Positions 21,234-32,185 are shown, counted from the first letter of the stretch. The stretch is DNA of 64,000 bases from Clostridium sp. (GCF_017888565.1 NZ_JAGHFX010000049.1:1-64000), one strand, 5' to 3'. Notes: generated by a model from the letters alone, not told the origin. Made by a program: numbers and translations.

Positions 21234-21839
21234 ATGAAAAAATCTACACTTTTAGCCTTCAGTGGGCTTATTATAGTTTTTTTTATAATTACATCATTAG
21301 GTAACAGAACAAATGTATATGAAAAGCAAATAAGATATAATACTCCAGAAGAAGCAATAGTAAATTTTATTGGTTATATTAATAGTTATGAAGAAGTAAA
21401 AACTAAAAATGGATATTATACTATAACTCCAAATGAATTTTATGAAAGTATATCTAAGAGATATAGATTATATTTGGGAGAAGGTAATGCTAATAGGTAT
21501 ATAGTTGATCAAGTACCTGTAGTTCATAGCTATGAGTTAGAAGAAGTAAGTTTAAATGATTTAAGAAATTTAAAAATGAATTATGAGGATTCTTTTAAAG
21601 GAATGATGAACTATAGAAGTCCGAGTGAAGTTAGAGTATATAAGTTAGATGCAGTAGTTTCATACAATTATGCTGTAGATAAAAATTCTGTAAAGGAAGA
21701 TGGAACTGTAGATAAAGCTGAGTATATGAAAGAAACTAAAGTTAATGATATTGAAGAAACTCAAGTGGAAATATATTTAGTAGTGGTTGATGAAGGGGAA
21801 GGATATGTTGTTGATTACTACAACACAATATATAAATAG
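21234..21839 (+). CDS. Hypothetical membrane-anchored/secreted protein
   Basis: RBS gaggggga; N-terminal hydrophobic MKKSTLLAFSGLIIVFFIIT; no family recognised. Confidence 0.7.
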   Translation: MKKSTLLAFSGLIIVFFIITSLGNRTNVYEKQIRYNTPEEAIVNFIGYINSYEEVKTKNGYYTITPNEFYESISKRYRLYLGEGNANRYIVDQVPVVHSYELEEVSLNDLRNLKMNYEDSFKGMMNYRSPSEVRVYKLDAVVSYNYAVDKNSVKEDGTVDKAEYMKETKVNDIEETQVEIYLVVVDEGEGYVVDYYNTIYK

Positions 21840-21860
21840 TCTTTTAGAAGAGGTGAGATT

Positions 21861-22244
21861 ATGATAATAATTGACTCAAGAAGTAGTACACCTATTTATG
21901 AACAAATTATAATGGGAATTAAAGATCTAATATTAAAAAATGCAATAAAATCAGGAGATAAACTACCTTCAGTAAGGGAGCTATCTAATATTTTAACTAT
22001 AAATCCAAATACAGTAAGTAAGGCTTATACAGAGCTTGAGAAGCAAAATATCGTAGAAACTATAAAGGGAAAAGGAACCTTTATATCTAGTAACTATGGA
22101 AAAATGGTGCCAGAAGAAAAGATAAGTAAATTAATTTTAGATTTTAAAAGATTAATATTAGAAGCAAATTATTTAGGGCTTGAGGAAAATGATTTAATTT
22201 TATTATTAGATGAAGGCTTTAAGGAAGTAAGGGGAGGAATATGA
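21861..22244 (+). CDS. GntR-family transcriptional regulator, YtrA subfamily
   Basis: PIYEQIIMGIKDLILKNAIKSGDKLPSVRELSNILTINPNTVSKAYTELEKQNIVETIKGKGTFIS. Confidence 0.93.
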   Translation: MIIIDSRSSTPIYEQIIMGIKDLILKNAIKSGDKLPSVRELSNILTINPNTVSKAYTELEKQNIVETIKGKGTFISSNYGKMVPEEKISKLILDFKRLILEANYLGLEENDLILLLDEGFKEVRGGI

Positions 22245-22245
22245 A

Positions 22246-23142
22246 ATGATAGAATTAAAGGACTATTCCTTAAACTATGGAGAAAGCATGATATTAGATA
22301 ATATAAGTTTTTCCTTAGATAGAGGAAAGATATTAGGTATTGTTGGACCTAGTGGAGTAGGGAAAACATCTCTAATTAGAGGATTGGTTGGAATTTATAA
22401 AGGAACATCAGGGAAGTTACTTTTTGATGGAGAAGAAGTTTATGATAATCCAGATGTAAAGAAAAAAATAGCTTTTGTTCCTGATGAGCATAGTAGTTTT
22501 TATTTAATAACTTTAAAAGAAATAGTAAATTATTATAAAAGTATATATCATAATTTTGATGAAGATAAATTTTATAAAATTAATAAGTTTTTTAAGATTC
22601 CTCTAAATAAAAGATTTTTACAATTATCTAAAGGAATGAAAATGAGAGTGAATTTAATGATAGCATTTTCATTAAATTGTGAATTACTGGTGCTAGATGA
22701 GCCAACATCAGGGTTAGATCCTATACTAAAGGAAAGAGTTTTAAAGATAATAATGAATGAAGTATATAGTAAGGAAAAGTCAGTTATAATAAGTTCACAT
22801 AATTTAGGAGAGCTTGAAAGAATATGTGATGAAATACTTATACTTAATGATGGAAAAATAGAATATCATAATTCTTTAGAAAATATAAAGCGTAATATAA
22901 AAAAGATACAAGTTGCATTTGACATGCCTGTGTATGAAGAGGATTTAAAAATAGAAGGTATATTTAGTATTTCTCAAGTTGGAAGAGTATTTACTATTAT
23001 AACAGAAAGTTATGATGATGATTTTAAAGAAAATTTAAATAAATTTAAGCCTTTATTTATAGAAGAAATAGATTTAAGCCTTGAAGAAGTATTTATACAT
23101 AGGTTAGGAGGGAAGTGTGAGTATGAAGAGATATTTGAATAA
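22246..23142 (+). CDS. ABC transporter ATP-binding protein
   Basis: Walker A GPSGVGKTS; LSKGMKMRVNLMIA; LLVLDEPTSGLDP. Confidence 0.93.
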   Translation: MIELKDYSLNYGESMILDNISFSLDRGKILGIVGPSGVGKTSLIRGLVGIYKGTSGKLLFDGEEVYDNPDVKKKIAFVPDEHSSFYLITLKEIVNYYKSIYHNFDEDKFYKINKFFKIPLNKRFLQLSKGMKMRVNLMIAFSLNCELLVLDEPTSGLDPILKERVLKIIMNEVYSKEKSVIISSHNLGELERICDEILILNDGKIEYHNSLENIKRNIKKIQVAFDMPVYEEDLKIEGIFSISQVGRVFTIITESYDDDFKENLNKFKPLFIEEIDLSLEEVFIHRLGGKCEYEEIFE

Positions 23143-24148
23143 AAGTTTATTCTATCAAGGAGATTCAAAAATAATACTTCCATTAATTATAGCTTATATA
23201 GGAGTAATTCTATTTAATAAAATAAGTTTCAGTGAATATTTTGATTGGCAAATAAAACAAACACTTTATAGTAAATATAAAAGTAGTTTTATTTTTTCTA
23301 TAGATGGAATAGTGATATTACTATTATATCTAATAATAGTATATATATTAGCTGTAGGAATTTTTAAACGAAAAAAGTGGTCTACATTATTGGCAGGTCC
23401 TTTTTCAAGAATGGATATAAGGTCTAGAGAATTTATAATAGTAGTTATGGCTGTATTTTTTTATTTATTAAGTTATTTAATCATAGTTGGACAAGAAGCT
23501 ATGCAAAATAGTGAGATTATATATTATATGGGGAATTTTAAAGAAATTATAATTATTGACTTAATTAGAATAGTAAGTATATCGACAATTACAATAGGAG
23601 GATTAGCTTTACTAGATTCTATTTTTGCAAATTTATATTATTTATTTGGATCATTAATATTTATAATTATATATATGATTTCTTTATTAATTAATTTTGA
23701 TTTAAGCCGTTATATTTATTTATACAATGATGATAGAAGAATTAGGTATATATATAATGGTATAATGGAATATTTGGGGGGATATTCTATTGGAAATGAA
23801 ATAAGTAAATTACAAATTGCTTGTATATCAGCATTTTTTATAGTAATAGGAATAATATTAATAATTATATCTAAAAAGCTAACTAATAAAATGCTTGTAG
23901 AGAATATGAATGATGGCATAATATTTGATTTTCCTAAAAAGATCGCTAAATTTATGATAATAACATTTATTGGAATTATATTAGCTCCTACTTTAAGTAG
24001 CTTAATTAATGAACTTTATTTTCATTATACATTAAGCGGATTATATTTAATGATTATAAGGTTAGGAATAATAATAGTAATAGCATTTTTCAGTAATCTA
24101 GCGTTAAATAAATTTAAAAAAATAAAAAAAGATAAATATTATTTGTAA
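23123..24148 (+). CDS. Membrane protein, probable ABC permease partner
   Basis: Multiple TM segments; start overlaps the ATPase gene. Confidence 0.7.
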   Translation: MKRYLNKSLFYQGDSKIILPLIIAYIGVILFNKISFSEYFDWQIKQTLYSKYKSSFIFSIDGIVILLLYLIIVYILAVGIFKRKKWSTLLAGPFSRMDIRSREFIIVVMAVFFYLLSYLIIVGQEAMQNSEIIYYMGNFKEIIIIDLIRIVSISTITIGGLALLDSIFANLYYLFGSLIFIIIYMISLLINFDLSRYIYLYNDDRRIRYIYNGIMEYLGGYSIGNEISKLQIACISAFFIVIGIILIIISKKLTNKMLVENMNDGIIFDFPKKIAKFMIITFIGIILAPTLSSLINELYFHYTLSGLYLMIIRLGIIIVIAFFSNLALNKFKKIKKDKYYL

Positions 24149-24331
24149 AATAAAATAAATTTTATTACATTTTAATTATAAAAATATAGGCATTGTTTTA
24201 CAATTAAGTATATGATATAAAGGTCACTTTACTAGAAGAAATAATTAATACTATTAGATTAAATAAAAAAGATAATAAGTTGAAGAGATATGTTGATAAT
24301 AAGAAAATTTAATTATTACTAAATTAAATAT

Positions 24332-24376
24332 AAAAATGGAGCTGTAATATAATTTTATTTACAGCTCCATTTTTAT
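24332..24376. terminator. Bidirectional terminator between convergent genes
   Basis: AAAAATGGAGCTGTAA...TTTACAGCTCCATTTTT. Confidence 0.85.
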
Positions 24377-24448
24377 GGAATTAAATTGCTATTTATTAAA
24401 TATTGCAAACTTTATTATATAGTCTAAAACTATATTTATATTAAATTA

Positions 24449-25720
24449 TTAATCTAATTGAGCAACTTTACTAACCTTAGGATTAAATATAATATATCCT
24501 ACTATGATTGAAATTATTGTTGGGATAACCCATCCAAATCCAATATTTGATAGAGGAATAAAGCTTAAGTTTAATCCTGGAATTGCAAATATAATTCCAA
24601 AAACTAGTGAAGTATAAACTCCAAGTCTTACAGCATTTAAATTTTTCAGTACTTTAGATAAAAGAGTCGTTACAATTAATGTAATTGAAACTGGATATAA
24701 AACATTAAGAATTGGCACAGATAAAACTACTATATTATCAACTCCTAAAGTAGCAAGACCTAAGCTAACTATTGATAAAACTATTGCATTAACTTTAAAT
24801 GGTAGTTTTCCATTTGATATTTTTTCAAAGAAATTAGCTCCTGCAGTTAATAAACCAATAGAAGTTGTTAAACAAGCAAGTCCCATAGCAAGTCCAATTA
24901 TTACAGGTCCAATATTACCTAAAACACTTTTTGATATTAATATTAAAAGTCCAGTTTTTCCAATATCAGTTGGTGCTAAGTTAACTGTTTGAGCACCTAT
25001 GTATGTTAAACCACCATATATAAAAGCAAGTCCTATCACGGCAATTGTGCTTGATTTTAAAATCATACTTGGCATATCTTTTGAGTTATATCCTTTATCC
25101 CTTAAAGAGGTAGTTATAATCCCAGCAAATAAAAGTGCAGCTATAGCATCCATAGTTTGATATCCTTCTAATAATGAGGATGAAAATACATTTATTGAAT
25201 TAGTTTCTACTATAGAGCCTATAGGACTTATAAATCCTTTTAGAATAAGGAATACAAGAAGCAACATTAACGCTGGAGTCAAATACTTACCAATTGCATC
25301 TATTATTGATGTACTACTTAAAACAAAAAATAAATTAATAATAAAATATACAGCCATAGCTATAAAAGGAGATATATTAGGGAAAAATGGATTTATTGTA
25401 AGCTCAAAGGTTGTAGCAGCTGTTCTAGGAATAGCAAGCATTGGACCTATTGCTATAAAAAGAATAGCTGTAAAAATTACTGAAAATTTAACTCCTATTC
25501 TGCTTGAAAGAGTTTTAAAAGTTCCATCTCCTTTAGAACAAGCTAAGATTGCTAAAAGTGGTAAACCTACTCCTGTGCATATAAAACCAATAATTCCAAC
25601 TAGAAACTCACTTCCTATTTGATTTCCAAGAAAAGCTGGAAATATTAAGTTGCCGGCTCCAAAAAACATTGAAAATAGAGCGAAACCAACAACAATAGAA
25701 TCTTTTGTACTTTTTTTCAT
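24449..25720 (-). CDS. brnQ: Branched-chain amino acid transport protein BrnQ
   Basis: ALFSMFFGAGNLIFPAFLGNQIG; multi-TM; RBS ggaggaaat upstream of MKKSTKDS at 25720. Confidence 0.92.
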   Translation of the reverse strand: MKKSTKDSIVVGFALFSMFFGAGNLIFPAFLGNQIGSEFLVGIIGFICTGVGLPLLAILACSKGDGTFKTLSSRIGVKFSVIFTAILFIAIGPMLAIPRTAATTFELTINPFFPNISPFIAMAVYFIINLFFVLSSTSIIDAIGKYLTPALMLLLVFLILKGFISPIGSIVETNSINVFSSSLLEGYQTMDAIAALLFAGIITTSLRDKGYNSKDMPSMILKSSTIAVIGLAFIYGGLTYIGAQTVNLAPTDIGKTGLLILISKSVLGNIGPVIIGLAMGLACLTTSIGLLTAGANFFEKISNGKLPFKVNAIVLSIVSLGLATLGVDNIVVLSVPILNVLYPVSITLIVTTLLSKVLKNLNAVRLGVYTSLVFGIIFAIPGLNLSFIPLSNIGFGWVIPTIISIIVGYIIFNPKVSKVAQLD

Positions 25721-26123
25721 TATTTTATTTCCTCCGTTAAAAGTATAGTATAAATGCTTCAATATACTAATTCTTATTTATTCGCTAATATTATAAATAA
25801 TAAAAGTTAATAAATTTATTTAAGCATAGTGATAAATTTGAAAACATATAATGTTTAATTTTTAAATAAACTTTCATAAATATTAATATATTATTTCCTT
25901 TATTGAAATATAATCTCATAAAATATAACAAAAGGTTAACAAATTAATAAAGAAAGAGTTGTTTTATTGAATAAACGCTAAATATGCATGTCTTATATTA
26001 ACATAATACGACAAAATATTCAATGAATTATTAAATTAAAACATAAGAGAAAAAATGGTATAATATATATAATATTTATAGTTGAAGCTATTATTAAATT
26101 AGTAAAGCCTAGGAGGAAATCGA

Positions 26124-27014
26124 ATGTTATTAAGTGAAATTATAGAATTTAAAGAGGATTTAGAGCTTCTTAAAGATGGAGAATTTACATCTTTGGGGTT
26201 AGCAATTTCTGTATGTGAGGAAAAATTACTTTCTTTTATTGAAAATGAAAAATATATAGATGCTTTAAGTGATAGGATAACTTGTTTAATTACAACAAAA
26301 GATATAGGAGAAAAGCTTAAAAATAAATATGGAATTATAGTTTCAGCTAATCCTAGGATGGATTATTTTAAGTTACATAATAAATTATCTGATTTAAAGG
26401 ACTATAAAAGAAAAGAGTTTGATACAATTATAGGAGAAAATTGTGATATAAGTCCTTTATCATCTATAAGTAAAAAGAATGTTATTATAGGAAATAATGT
26501 GAAAATTGAAGAATTTGTTGTTATAAGAGAAAATACTGTGATTGATGATAATAGTATTATAAGAGCAGGGGTTATAATAGGTGGTGAAGGATATGAATAT
26601 AAAAGAGTAGACGGAATAATAATGAATGTTAATCATTGCGGTGGAGTAATTATAGGAAATAATGTAGAGATACAATATAATTCATGTATAGATAAAGCGC
26701 TTTATACATGGGATAATACAGTTATAGGAGATTATTCAAAGTTAGATGATTTAGTTCATATAGAGCATGGAGTGAAAATAGGAAGTAGATGTCTGATTGC
26801 ATCAAGAGCAACATTTGGTGGCCGAACTATACTTGGAGATGATTCATGGGTTGGTTTAGGAGCTATTATATCAAATGGTCTAACTCTTGGTAATAAAGTA
26901 AGTATAAGCCTGGGATCTGTAGTAACTAAAAATTTAAAAGATGAAGAAAAAGTTTCAGGTAACTTTGCAATTAATCATAATAAATATATAGATTTTATTA
27001 AAAGCATCAGATAA
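26124..27014 (+). CDS. LpxD-like hexapeptide-repeat acyltransferase
   Basis: Left-handed beta-helix hexapeptides (VIIGNNVKIEEFVVIRENTVIDDNSIIRAGVIIGGEGYEYKRVDG...); RBS aggagg. Confidence 0.8.
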   Translation: MLLSEIIEFKEDLELLKDGEFTSLGLAISVCEEKLLSFIENEKYIDALSDRITCLITTKDIGEKLKNKYGIIVSANPRMDYFKLHNKLSDLKDYKRKEFDTIIGENCDISPLSSISKKNVIIGNNVKIEEFVVIRENTVIDDNSIIRAGVIIGGEGYEYKRVDGIIMNVNHCGGVIIGNNVEIQYNSCIDKALYTWDNTVIGDYSKLDDLVHIEHGVKIGSRCLIASRATFGGRTILGDDSWVGLGAIISNGLTLGNKVSISLGSVVTKNLKDEEKVSGNFAINHNKYIDFIKSIR

Positions 27015-27234
27015 TTATAATATAAACAGTTCTAAATAAAAATCTAACATATAAGTGCAATATTTTTCATATTAAATTTATTTAGTTTACAGTAATAGCT
27101 TTTTATATTATAGTTATTAACATAATTGTTAAATAGTTCAAAATATATAAGTCATAAATTGAACTGCTTATATTAATATGGTAAAATTGTAATTGATTAT
27201 ATTATGTAAAGATATGTGAATGAGAGGGATAAAG

Positions 27235-28104
27235 ATGAAAGTAAGAAAAGCCATTATACCAGCAGCTGGTCTTGGAACTAGATTTTTGCCAGCTACTAAG
27301 GCACAACCTAAGGAAATGCTTCCAATAGTTGATAAGCCAACAATACAATATATTATTGAAGAAGCTGTAGCTTCAGGGATTGAAGAAATACTTATAATTA
27401 CTGGAAGAAATAAAAAGTGTATAGAAGATCATTTTGATAAATCTGTAGAATTAGAAATGGAACTTGAAAAAAATCATAAAGAAGATCTTTTAGAACTCGT
27501 TAGGGGAATATCTGATATGGTTGATATTCATTACATAAGACAAAAAGAACCTAAAGGATTAGGGCACGCCATATTATGTGCAAGAGCATTTGTTGGAAAT
27601 GAGCCTTTTGCAGTATTATTAGGTGATGATGTAGTTGATTCAGAAGTACCTTGTTTAAAACAATTGATGGATTGTTATAAGGAATATAAGACATCTATAT
27701 TAGGAGTTCAAACTGTAGCCCATGAAGATGTAAATAAATATGGTATAGTAGATGGGATTCATATTGAAGATAGAGTTTATAAAGTTAAGAAGTTAGTTGA
27801 AAAACCAGCTATAGATGAGGCACCAAGTAATGTTGCTATATTAGGAAGATATATAATAACTCCTCAAATATTCGATGTACTACAAAATACAGAACCAGGT
27901 AAGGGTGGAGAAATTCAACTTACAGATGCTCTACAAACTTTAATAGGAAATGAAGCTATGTATGCATATAATTTTGAAGGAAGAAGATATGATGTAGGAG
28001 ATAAGCTTGGATTCTTACAAGCTACTGTTGAATATGCATTAAAAAGAGATGAACTTAGGGAACCATTTATTCAATATTTGACAAGTAGGGAATGGAATAA
28101 ATAA
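27235..28104 (+). CDS. galU: UTP--glucose-1-phosphate uridylyltransferase
   Basis: [47 protein letters not shown]. Confidence 0.96.
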   Translation: MKVRKAIIPAAGLGTRFLPATKAQPKEMLPIVDKPTIQYIIEEAVASGIEEILIITGRNKKCIEDHFDKSVELEMELEKNHKEDLLELVRGISDMVDIHYIRQKEPKGLGHAILCARAFVGNEPFAVLLGDDVVDSEVPCLKQLMDCYKEYKTSILGVQTVAHEDVNKYGIVDGIHIEDRVYKVKKLVEKPAIDEAPSNVAILGRYIITPQIFDVLQNTEPGKGGEIQLTDALQTLIGNEAMYAYNFEGRRYDVGDKLGFLQATVEYALKRDELREPFIQYLTSREWNK

Positions 28105-28142
28105 TTTAAGTATATTTATTTAGAAATAATAAGATTATAAAT

Positions 28143-28182
28143 AAAGCTAAACAATTAAGATAAATTTAATCGTTTAGCTTTT
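28143..28182. terminator. Bidirectional terminator
   Basis: AAAGCTAAACAATTAAG...TTTAATCGTTTAGCTTTTT. Confidence 0.75.
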
Positions 28183-28186
28183 TATA

Positions 28187-29422
28187 TTAAATTAATTTTT
28201 TATTTACATTATTACAATAACTTGCAATTGATAATATAATAAACATTGTAATAATTATTTTTAATGAATTATAGTAGCAATCCAATAAATTCATAAATTG
28301 AAAGCTAATAAATGAAATTGTTACTCCAATTAATACAGCTTTATTTTTGGTGTTATTACAACTATTTATATATGAGAAAAGTGATAATAGTGTTAAGGTC
28401 AGAAATAGTATAAAGAATATACTGCCTAGAACCCCTAATTCAACTTGAATCTTTAAAAATATATTGTGTGGATGCAGTGCCTTATAACTGCCATGAATCA
28501 TTAATTCTTGATTATGATAAATATAGTTAGGATATGCTGATGAAAAGTTTTCATATCCAAGACCAAATAATGGATTATCTCTTATCATTAGTTCAGCAGA
28601 CTTCCAAATTTTAAATCTGCTGCTATTTTGATCTAAACTAAAAATATCTAATATTCTAATTCTGCTTTGAGGAATTAGAAATAATACTATAGGAAGAATT
28701 ATAGAAGCTATTATAAAGCGTTTATCATAAACTATTGCTATTAAAACTGATCCAAATAACAATGCTAATAAAGCATTACGGGATTGAGACAATATTATAT
28801 TTGAAATAAGTAAAATTGAAATTATAAAAAAAGATATCTTCTCATATCTTTTTTTGCTATTTAAAAGTAATAGTAAAACTATAAATAAGGATAATATTGT
28901 ATATGCTCCTAGATTATTTGAATTCTCTAAAAAAGAAGTAATTCTATGTTCTTCATCTAATGAAATATTTGAGAATATTTGTTTAAATAATTGAAAAATA
29001 CTCACTAAACTAGATAATATAGCAACACCTAAAAATGAATTTAGTAGTATACGAAAGATATTTCTACCATTTAATTTATAAGAAATTGAATAATATATAA
29101 ATATATACATAGAGAATCGTATACTATTTACAATTGTAACCTTTTTATCCATAGCAATAATTGTAGATGCATACATAATTATGTTTAATAATGATAAGGA
29201 GATGAAAATTTTATCTTTCAACAATAAGGATATATTCTTAAGCACAGTTTGTCTTTCTTTCTTTATAACAATAAATCCAAGAAGTTGTACTAAGAATAGT
29301 GAATATAAAATTAAGTCAGAATTTATAGCTCCATAACTTGGTAAAATTGGGTATAGAACTATAAATAATATTATTAAAATATTTAAAACATTTTTATATA
29401 ATTTCATAGATATAAACCTCAT
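28187..29422 (-). CDS. O-antigen ligase/polymerase-family membrane protein
   Basis: Multi-TM; SAELMIRDNPLFGLGYENFSSAYPNYIYH...LHPHNIFLKIQVELG. Start uncertain: track 29464, alternatives 29422 or 29407. Confidence 0.8.
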   Translation of the reverse strand: MRFISMKLYKNVLNILIILFIVLYPILPSYGAINSDLILYSLFLVQLLGFIVIKKERQTVLKNISLLLKDKIFISLSLLNIIMYASTIIAMDKKVTIVNSIRFSMYIFIYYSISYKLNGRNIFRILLNSFLGVAILSSLVSIFQLFKQIFSNISLDEEHRITSFLENSNNLGAYTILSLFIVLLLLLNSKKRYEKISFFIISILLISNIILSQSRNALLALLFGSVLIAIVYDKRFIIASIILPIVLFLIPQSRIRILDIFSLDQNSSRFKIWKSAELMIRDNPLFGLGYENFSSAYPNYIYHNQELMIHGSYKALHPHNIFLKIQVELGVLGSIFFILFLTLTLLSLFSYINSCNNTKNKAVLIGVTISFISFQFMNLLDCYYNSLKIIITMFIILSIASYCNNVNKKLI

Positions 29423-29477
29423 TTTCTTAAAGTATATAAATAAAGAGCCCCTATTAAGGAGCATCTATTTATTTTTA

Positions 29478-30488
29478 TTATCCCCTAGGAATAAATCCAA
29501 TTTTCTTCTGCATTTTTCTAAGTGTCTTCATTGAAGCATAGTTTGCTTTTTCAGCTCCTAGTTTGTAGATATCTTCTAATGCTTTTTTATCTTTAAGGAT
29601 ATCTTTAACCTTATTTTGAATTGGTTCTAATTCGCTAACTATAGCATCAGCTACATCCTTCTTTAAATCAGCATAGCCTTTATCCTTATAGTATTCTACA
29701 AGTTCTTCTGCTGTTGAACCATTAATTGCGATTAGAAGATCAAGTAAGTTTTTAACACCTGGTTGTTCATCAGAATAATTTATAACTCCAAGGCTATCAG
29801 TAACAGCTCTAGATATTTTCTTTCTTATTACTTCAGGTGGGTCCATTATTAAGATGTAAGCATTTGGATTATCATCTGACTTAGACATCTTTTTAGTTGG
29901 CTCTTGAAGACTCATAACTTTAGCACCAACCTTTGGAATGTAAGGGTCTGGAATCTTAAATGTTGGGCTATAAGTATTATTAAATCTGCTAGCTATATCT
30001 CTAGCTATTTCTAAATGTTGTTTTTGATCTTGACCAACAGGTACTAAATCTGTGTTATATAAAAGAATATCAGCAGCCATTAAAACTGGATAAGTAAATA
30101 GCCCTGCCCCTATTGAATCACCGTATCTTTGTGATTTATCTTTATATTGAGTCATTCTGCTAAGCTCGCCCATATAAGTATTACATGTTAAAAGCCATGC
30201 ACATTCGCTATGAGCAGGAACATGTGACTGAATAAATAAAGTATTCTTTTCAGGAACTATACCTGCAGCTATATATATTGCAAGGACTTCAAGAGTTCTT
30301 TGTCTTAAATCCTTAGGTTCTTGTCTAACGGTTATTGCATGTAGATCAACTACACAAAAATAACAATCAAATTCATCTTGAAGAGCAACCCAATTTTTTA
30401 TTGCCCCTAAATAATTTCCTAAAGTTAATTGTCCTGAAGGTTGAATTCCACTAAAAATAACCTTCTTTTGTTCTGTATTATTTTCCAA
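29478..30488 (-). CDS. trpS: Tryptophanyl-tRNA synthetase
   Basis: FSGIQPSGQLTLGNYLGAIKNW; KMSKSDDNPN (KMSKS). Confidence 0.97.
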   Translation of the reverse strand: MENNTEQKKVIFSGIQPSGQLTLGNYLGAIKNWVALQDEFDCYFCVVDLHAITVRQEPKDLRQRTLEVLAIYIAAGIVPEKNTLFIQSHVPAHSECAWLLTCNTYMGELSRMTQYKDKSQRYGDSIGAGLFTYPVLMAADILLYNTDLVPVGQDQKQHLEIARDIASRFNNTYSPTFKIPDPYIPKVGAKVMSLQEPTKKMSKSDDNPNAYILIMDPPEVIRKKISRAVTDSLGVINYSDEQPGVKNLLDLLIAINGSTAEELVEYYKDKGYADLKKDVADAIVSELEPIQNKVKDILKDKKALEDIYKLGAEKANYASMKTLRKMQKKIGFIPRG

Positions 30489-30875
30489 TTAAAGCACTCC
30501 TTTCATTTGTGCATGTTACATATAACGTTTAACTATATCATTAATTATAGATTTGGAAAATTACCATGTCAACAAAGAATGATTTAATATTAGACTTAAT
30601 AAACTTTAAGTCTTCAAAATATAGGGATAGAATTAAATATTAACAACTTATATACGTTAATTTTCTAATTAAATCTTGATACTGATGAATTTAAAATTAA
30701 TAAACTTGAAATTGATGAATTTAGAATAGATGAATTATATTTCATTTTAATCATGTGGGCTTTGGATTTTTCTACTGGTAAATTTAAAATTAATATACAC
30801 GAAAAGTTTATAAATATATTTATCTAATCAAATTTTAATTAGATAATATTATTATAAGAAAATATTGTTATTAAT

Positions 30876-30904
30876 TTGACAAATGCGCTTTTAAAAGTTA
30901 AAAT
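30876..30904 (+). promoter_or_regulatory. Sigma-A-type promoter for the ABC transporter operon
   Basis: TTGACA-17 nt-TAAAAT. Confidence 0.55.
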
Positions 30905-30940
30905 TATATAGGTTTTTTACGAATTTTATATAATTATGTT

Positions 30941-32185
30941 GTGGAGGTGATTTATATTAGCTATATAGAGTTTAATAATTTATCAAAAAAATACAAAAAT
31001 AGCAAAAAATATGCAATTAAAGATATAAATTTCACAATTAAAAAAGGTGAGTTTGTAGTTATTGTTGGACCTAGTGGTAGTGGTAAATCAACTCTTTTAG
31101 ACTTAATTTGTGGTTTTGAAGATATTACTGAAGGAAATATAAAAATAGATAATGAGATAATTAATGACATAGAGCCAAAAGATAGAGATGTTTCTATGGT
31201 ATTTCAAAACTATGCTTTATATCCTCATTTAACAGCATATGAAAATATTGCTTTTGGAATGAAGATAAGAAAAGTAAATAAGAATGAAATAAATGAAAAG
31301 GTAATGTGGGCAGCTAAGATATTACATCTTGAAGATTGCTTAAAATCAAAGCCCAAAAATTTATCTGGTGGGCAAAGGCAAAGAATAGCACTTGCAAGAG
31401 CAATGGTAAGAAATCCTAAGGTGTTTTTAATGGACGAGCCTTTATCTAATTTAGATGTAAAGCTTAGAAATTCAACTTCAAATGAAATAACTAATTTGCA
31501 CAAGGAGTTGAATGCAACTACTATATATGTTACACATGATCAAGTAGAAGCTTTAACAATGGCAGATAAAATAGTTATATTAAACGAAGGAGAAATTCAG
31601 CAAATAGGAACTCCGCTTGATATTTATACAAATCCTAGCAACGTTTTTGTAGCTACATTTATTGGAAGACCTGAAATGAATTTATTTAATTTATCTATAG
31701 AGGAAGAGTATATATCGTTAGACAATTCAATTAGAATTATTAAACCTGAAGAACTTAATTATTTAGAAAAAGGTGAATATATACTTGGGTTAAGAGCTGA
31801 AGATATTAAAAATATAAATAATATAGGTGAAAATATCAAAAATAAATATAACTTAGGCAATTCAGATAACGTGGAGAAGAATAAGATAAATAAAAATAAT
31901 ATAACCGAGAAGAATGTAAGTTATAGCCATAAATATAACAAAGAAAATATAAATAAAGATTTTATAGATGCTACCATAGAAAAAATTGAGTATTTAGGAA
32001 GCGAAACTATTTATCATCTTTTATATGAAGAAATAAAATTTACATGGAAAGCTTATAATATTAATAATTTGAAGATAGGTGAAAAAGTTCATATTAGTTT
32101 TAACTTTACTAAAGCTAATATTTTTAATAAATTAACACAAGAAAATATAAGGAGTAAGCAAAATGAAGGCAAAGAAAATAATTAG
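30941..32185 (+). CDS. ABC transporter ATP-binding protein, MalK/UgpC-like
   Basis: GPSGSGKST, LSGGQRQRIALARAMVRNPKVFLMDEPLSNLDVKLR; C-terminal TOBE-like region; exact start uncertain. Confidence 0.93.
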   Translation: MEVIYISYIEFNNLSKKYKNSKKYAIKDINFTIKKGEFVVIVGPSGSGKSTLLDLICGFEDITEGNIKIDNEIINDIEPKDRDVSMVFQNYALYPHLTAYENIAFGMKIRKVNKNEINEKVMWAAKILHLEDCLKSKPKNLSGGQRQRIALARAMVRNPKVFLMDEPLSNLDVKLRNSTSNEITNLHKELNATTIYVTHDQVEALTMADKIVILNEGEIQQIGTPLDIYTNPSNVFVATFIGRPEMNLFNLSIEEEYISLDNSIRIIKPEELNYLEKGEYILGLRAEDIKNINNIGENIKNKYNLGNSDNVEKNKINKNNITEKNVSYSHKYNKENINKDFIDATIEKIEYLGSETIYHLLYEEIKFTWKAYNINNLKIGEKVHISFNFTKANIFNKLTQENIRSKQNEGKENN

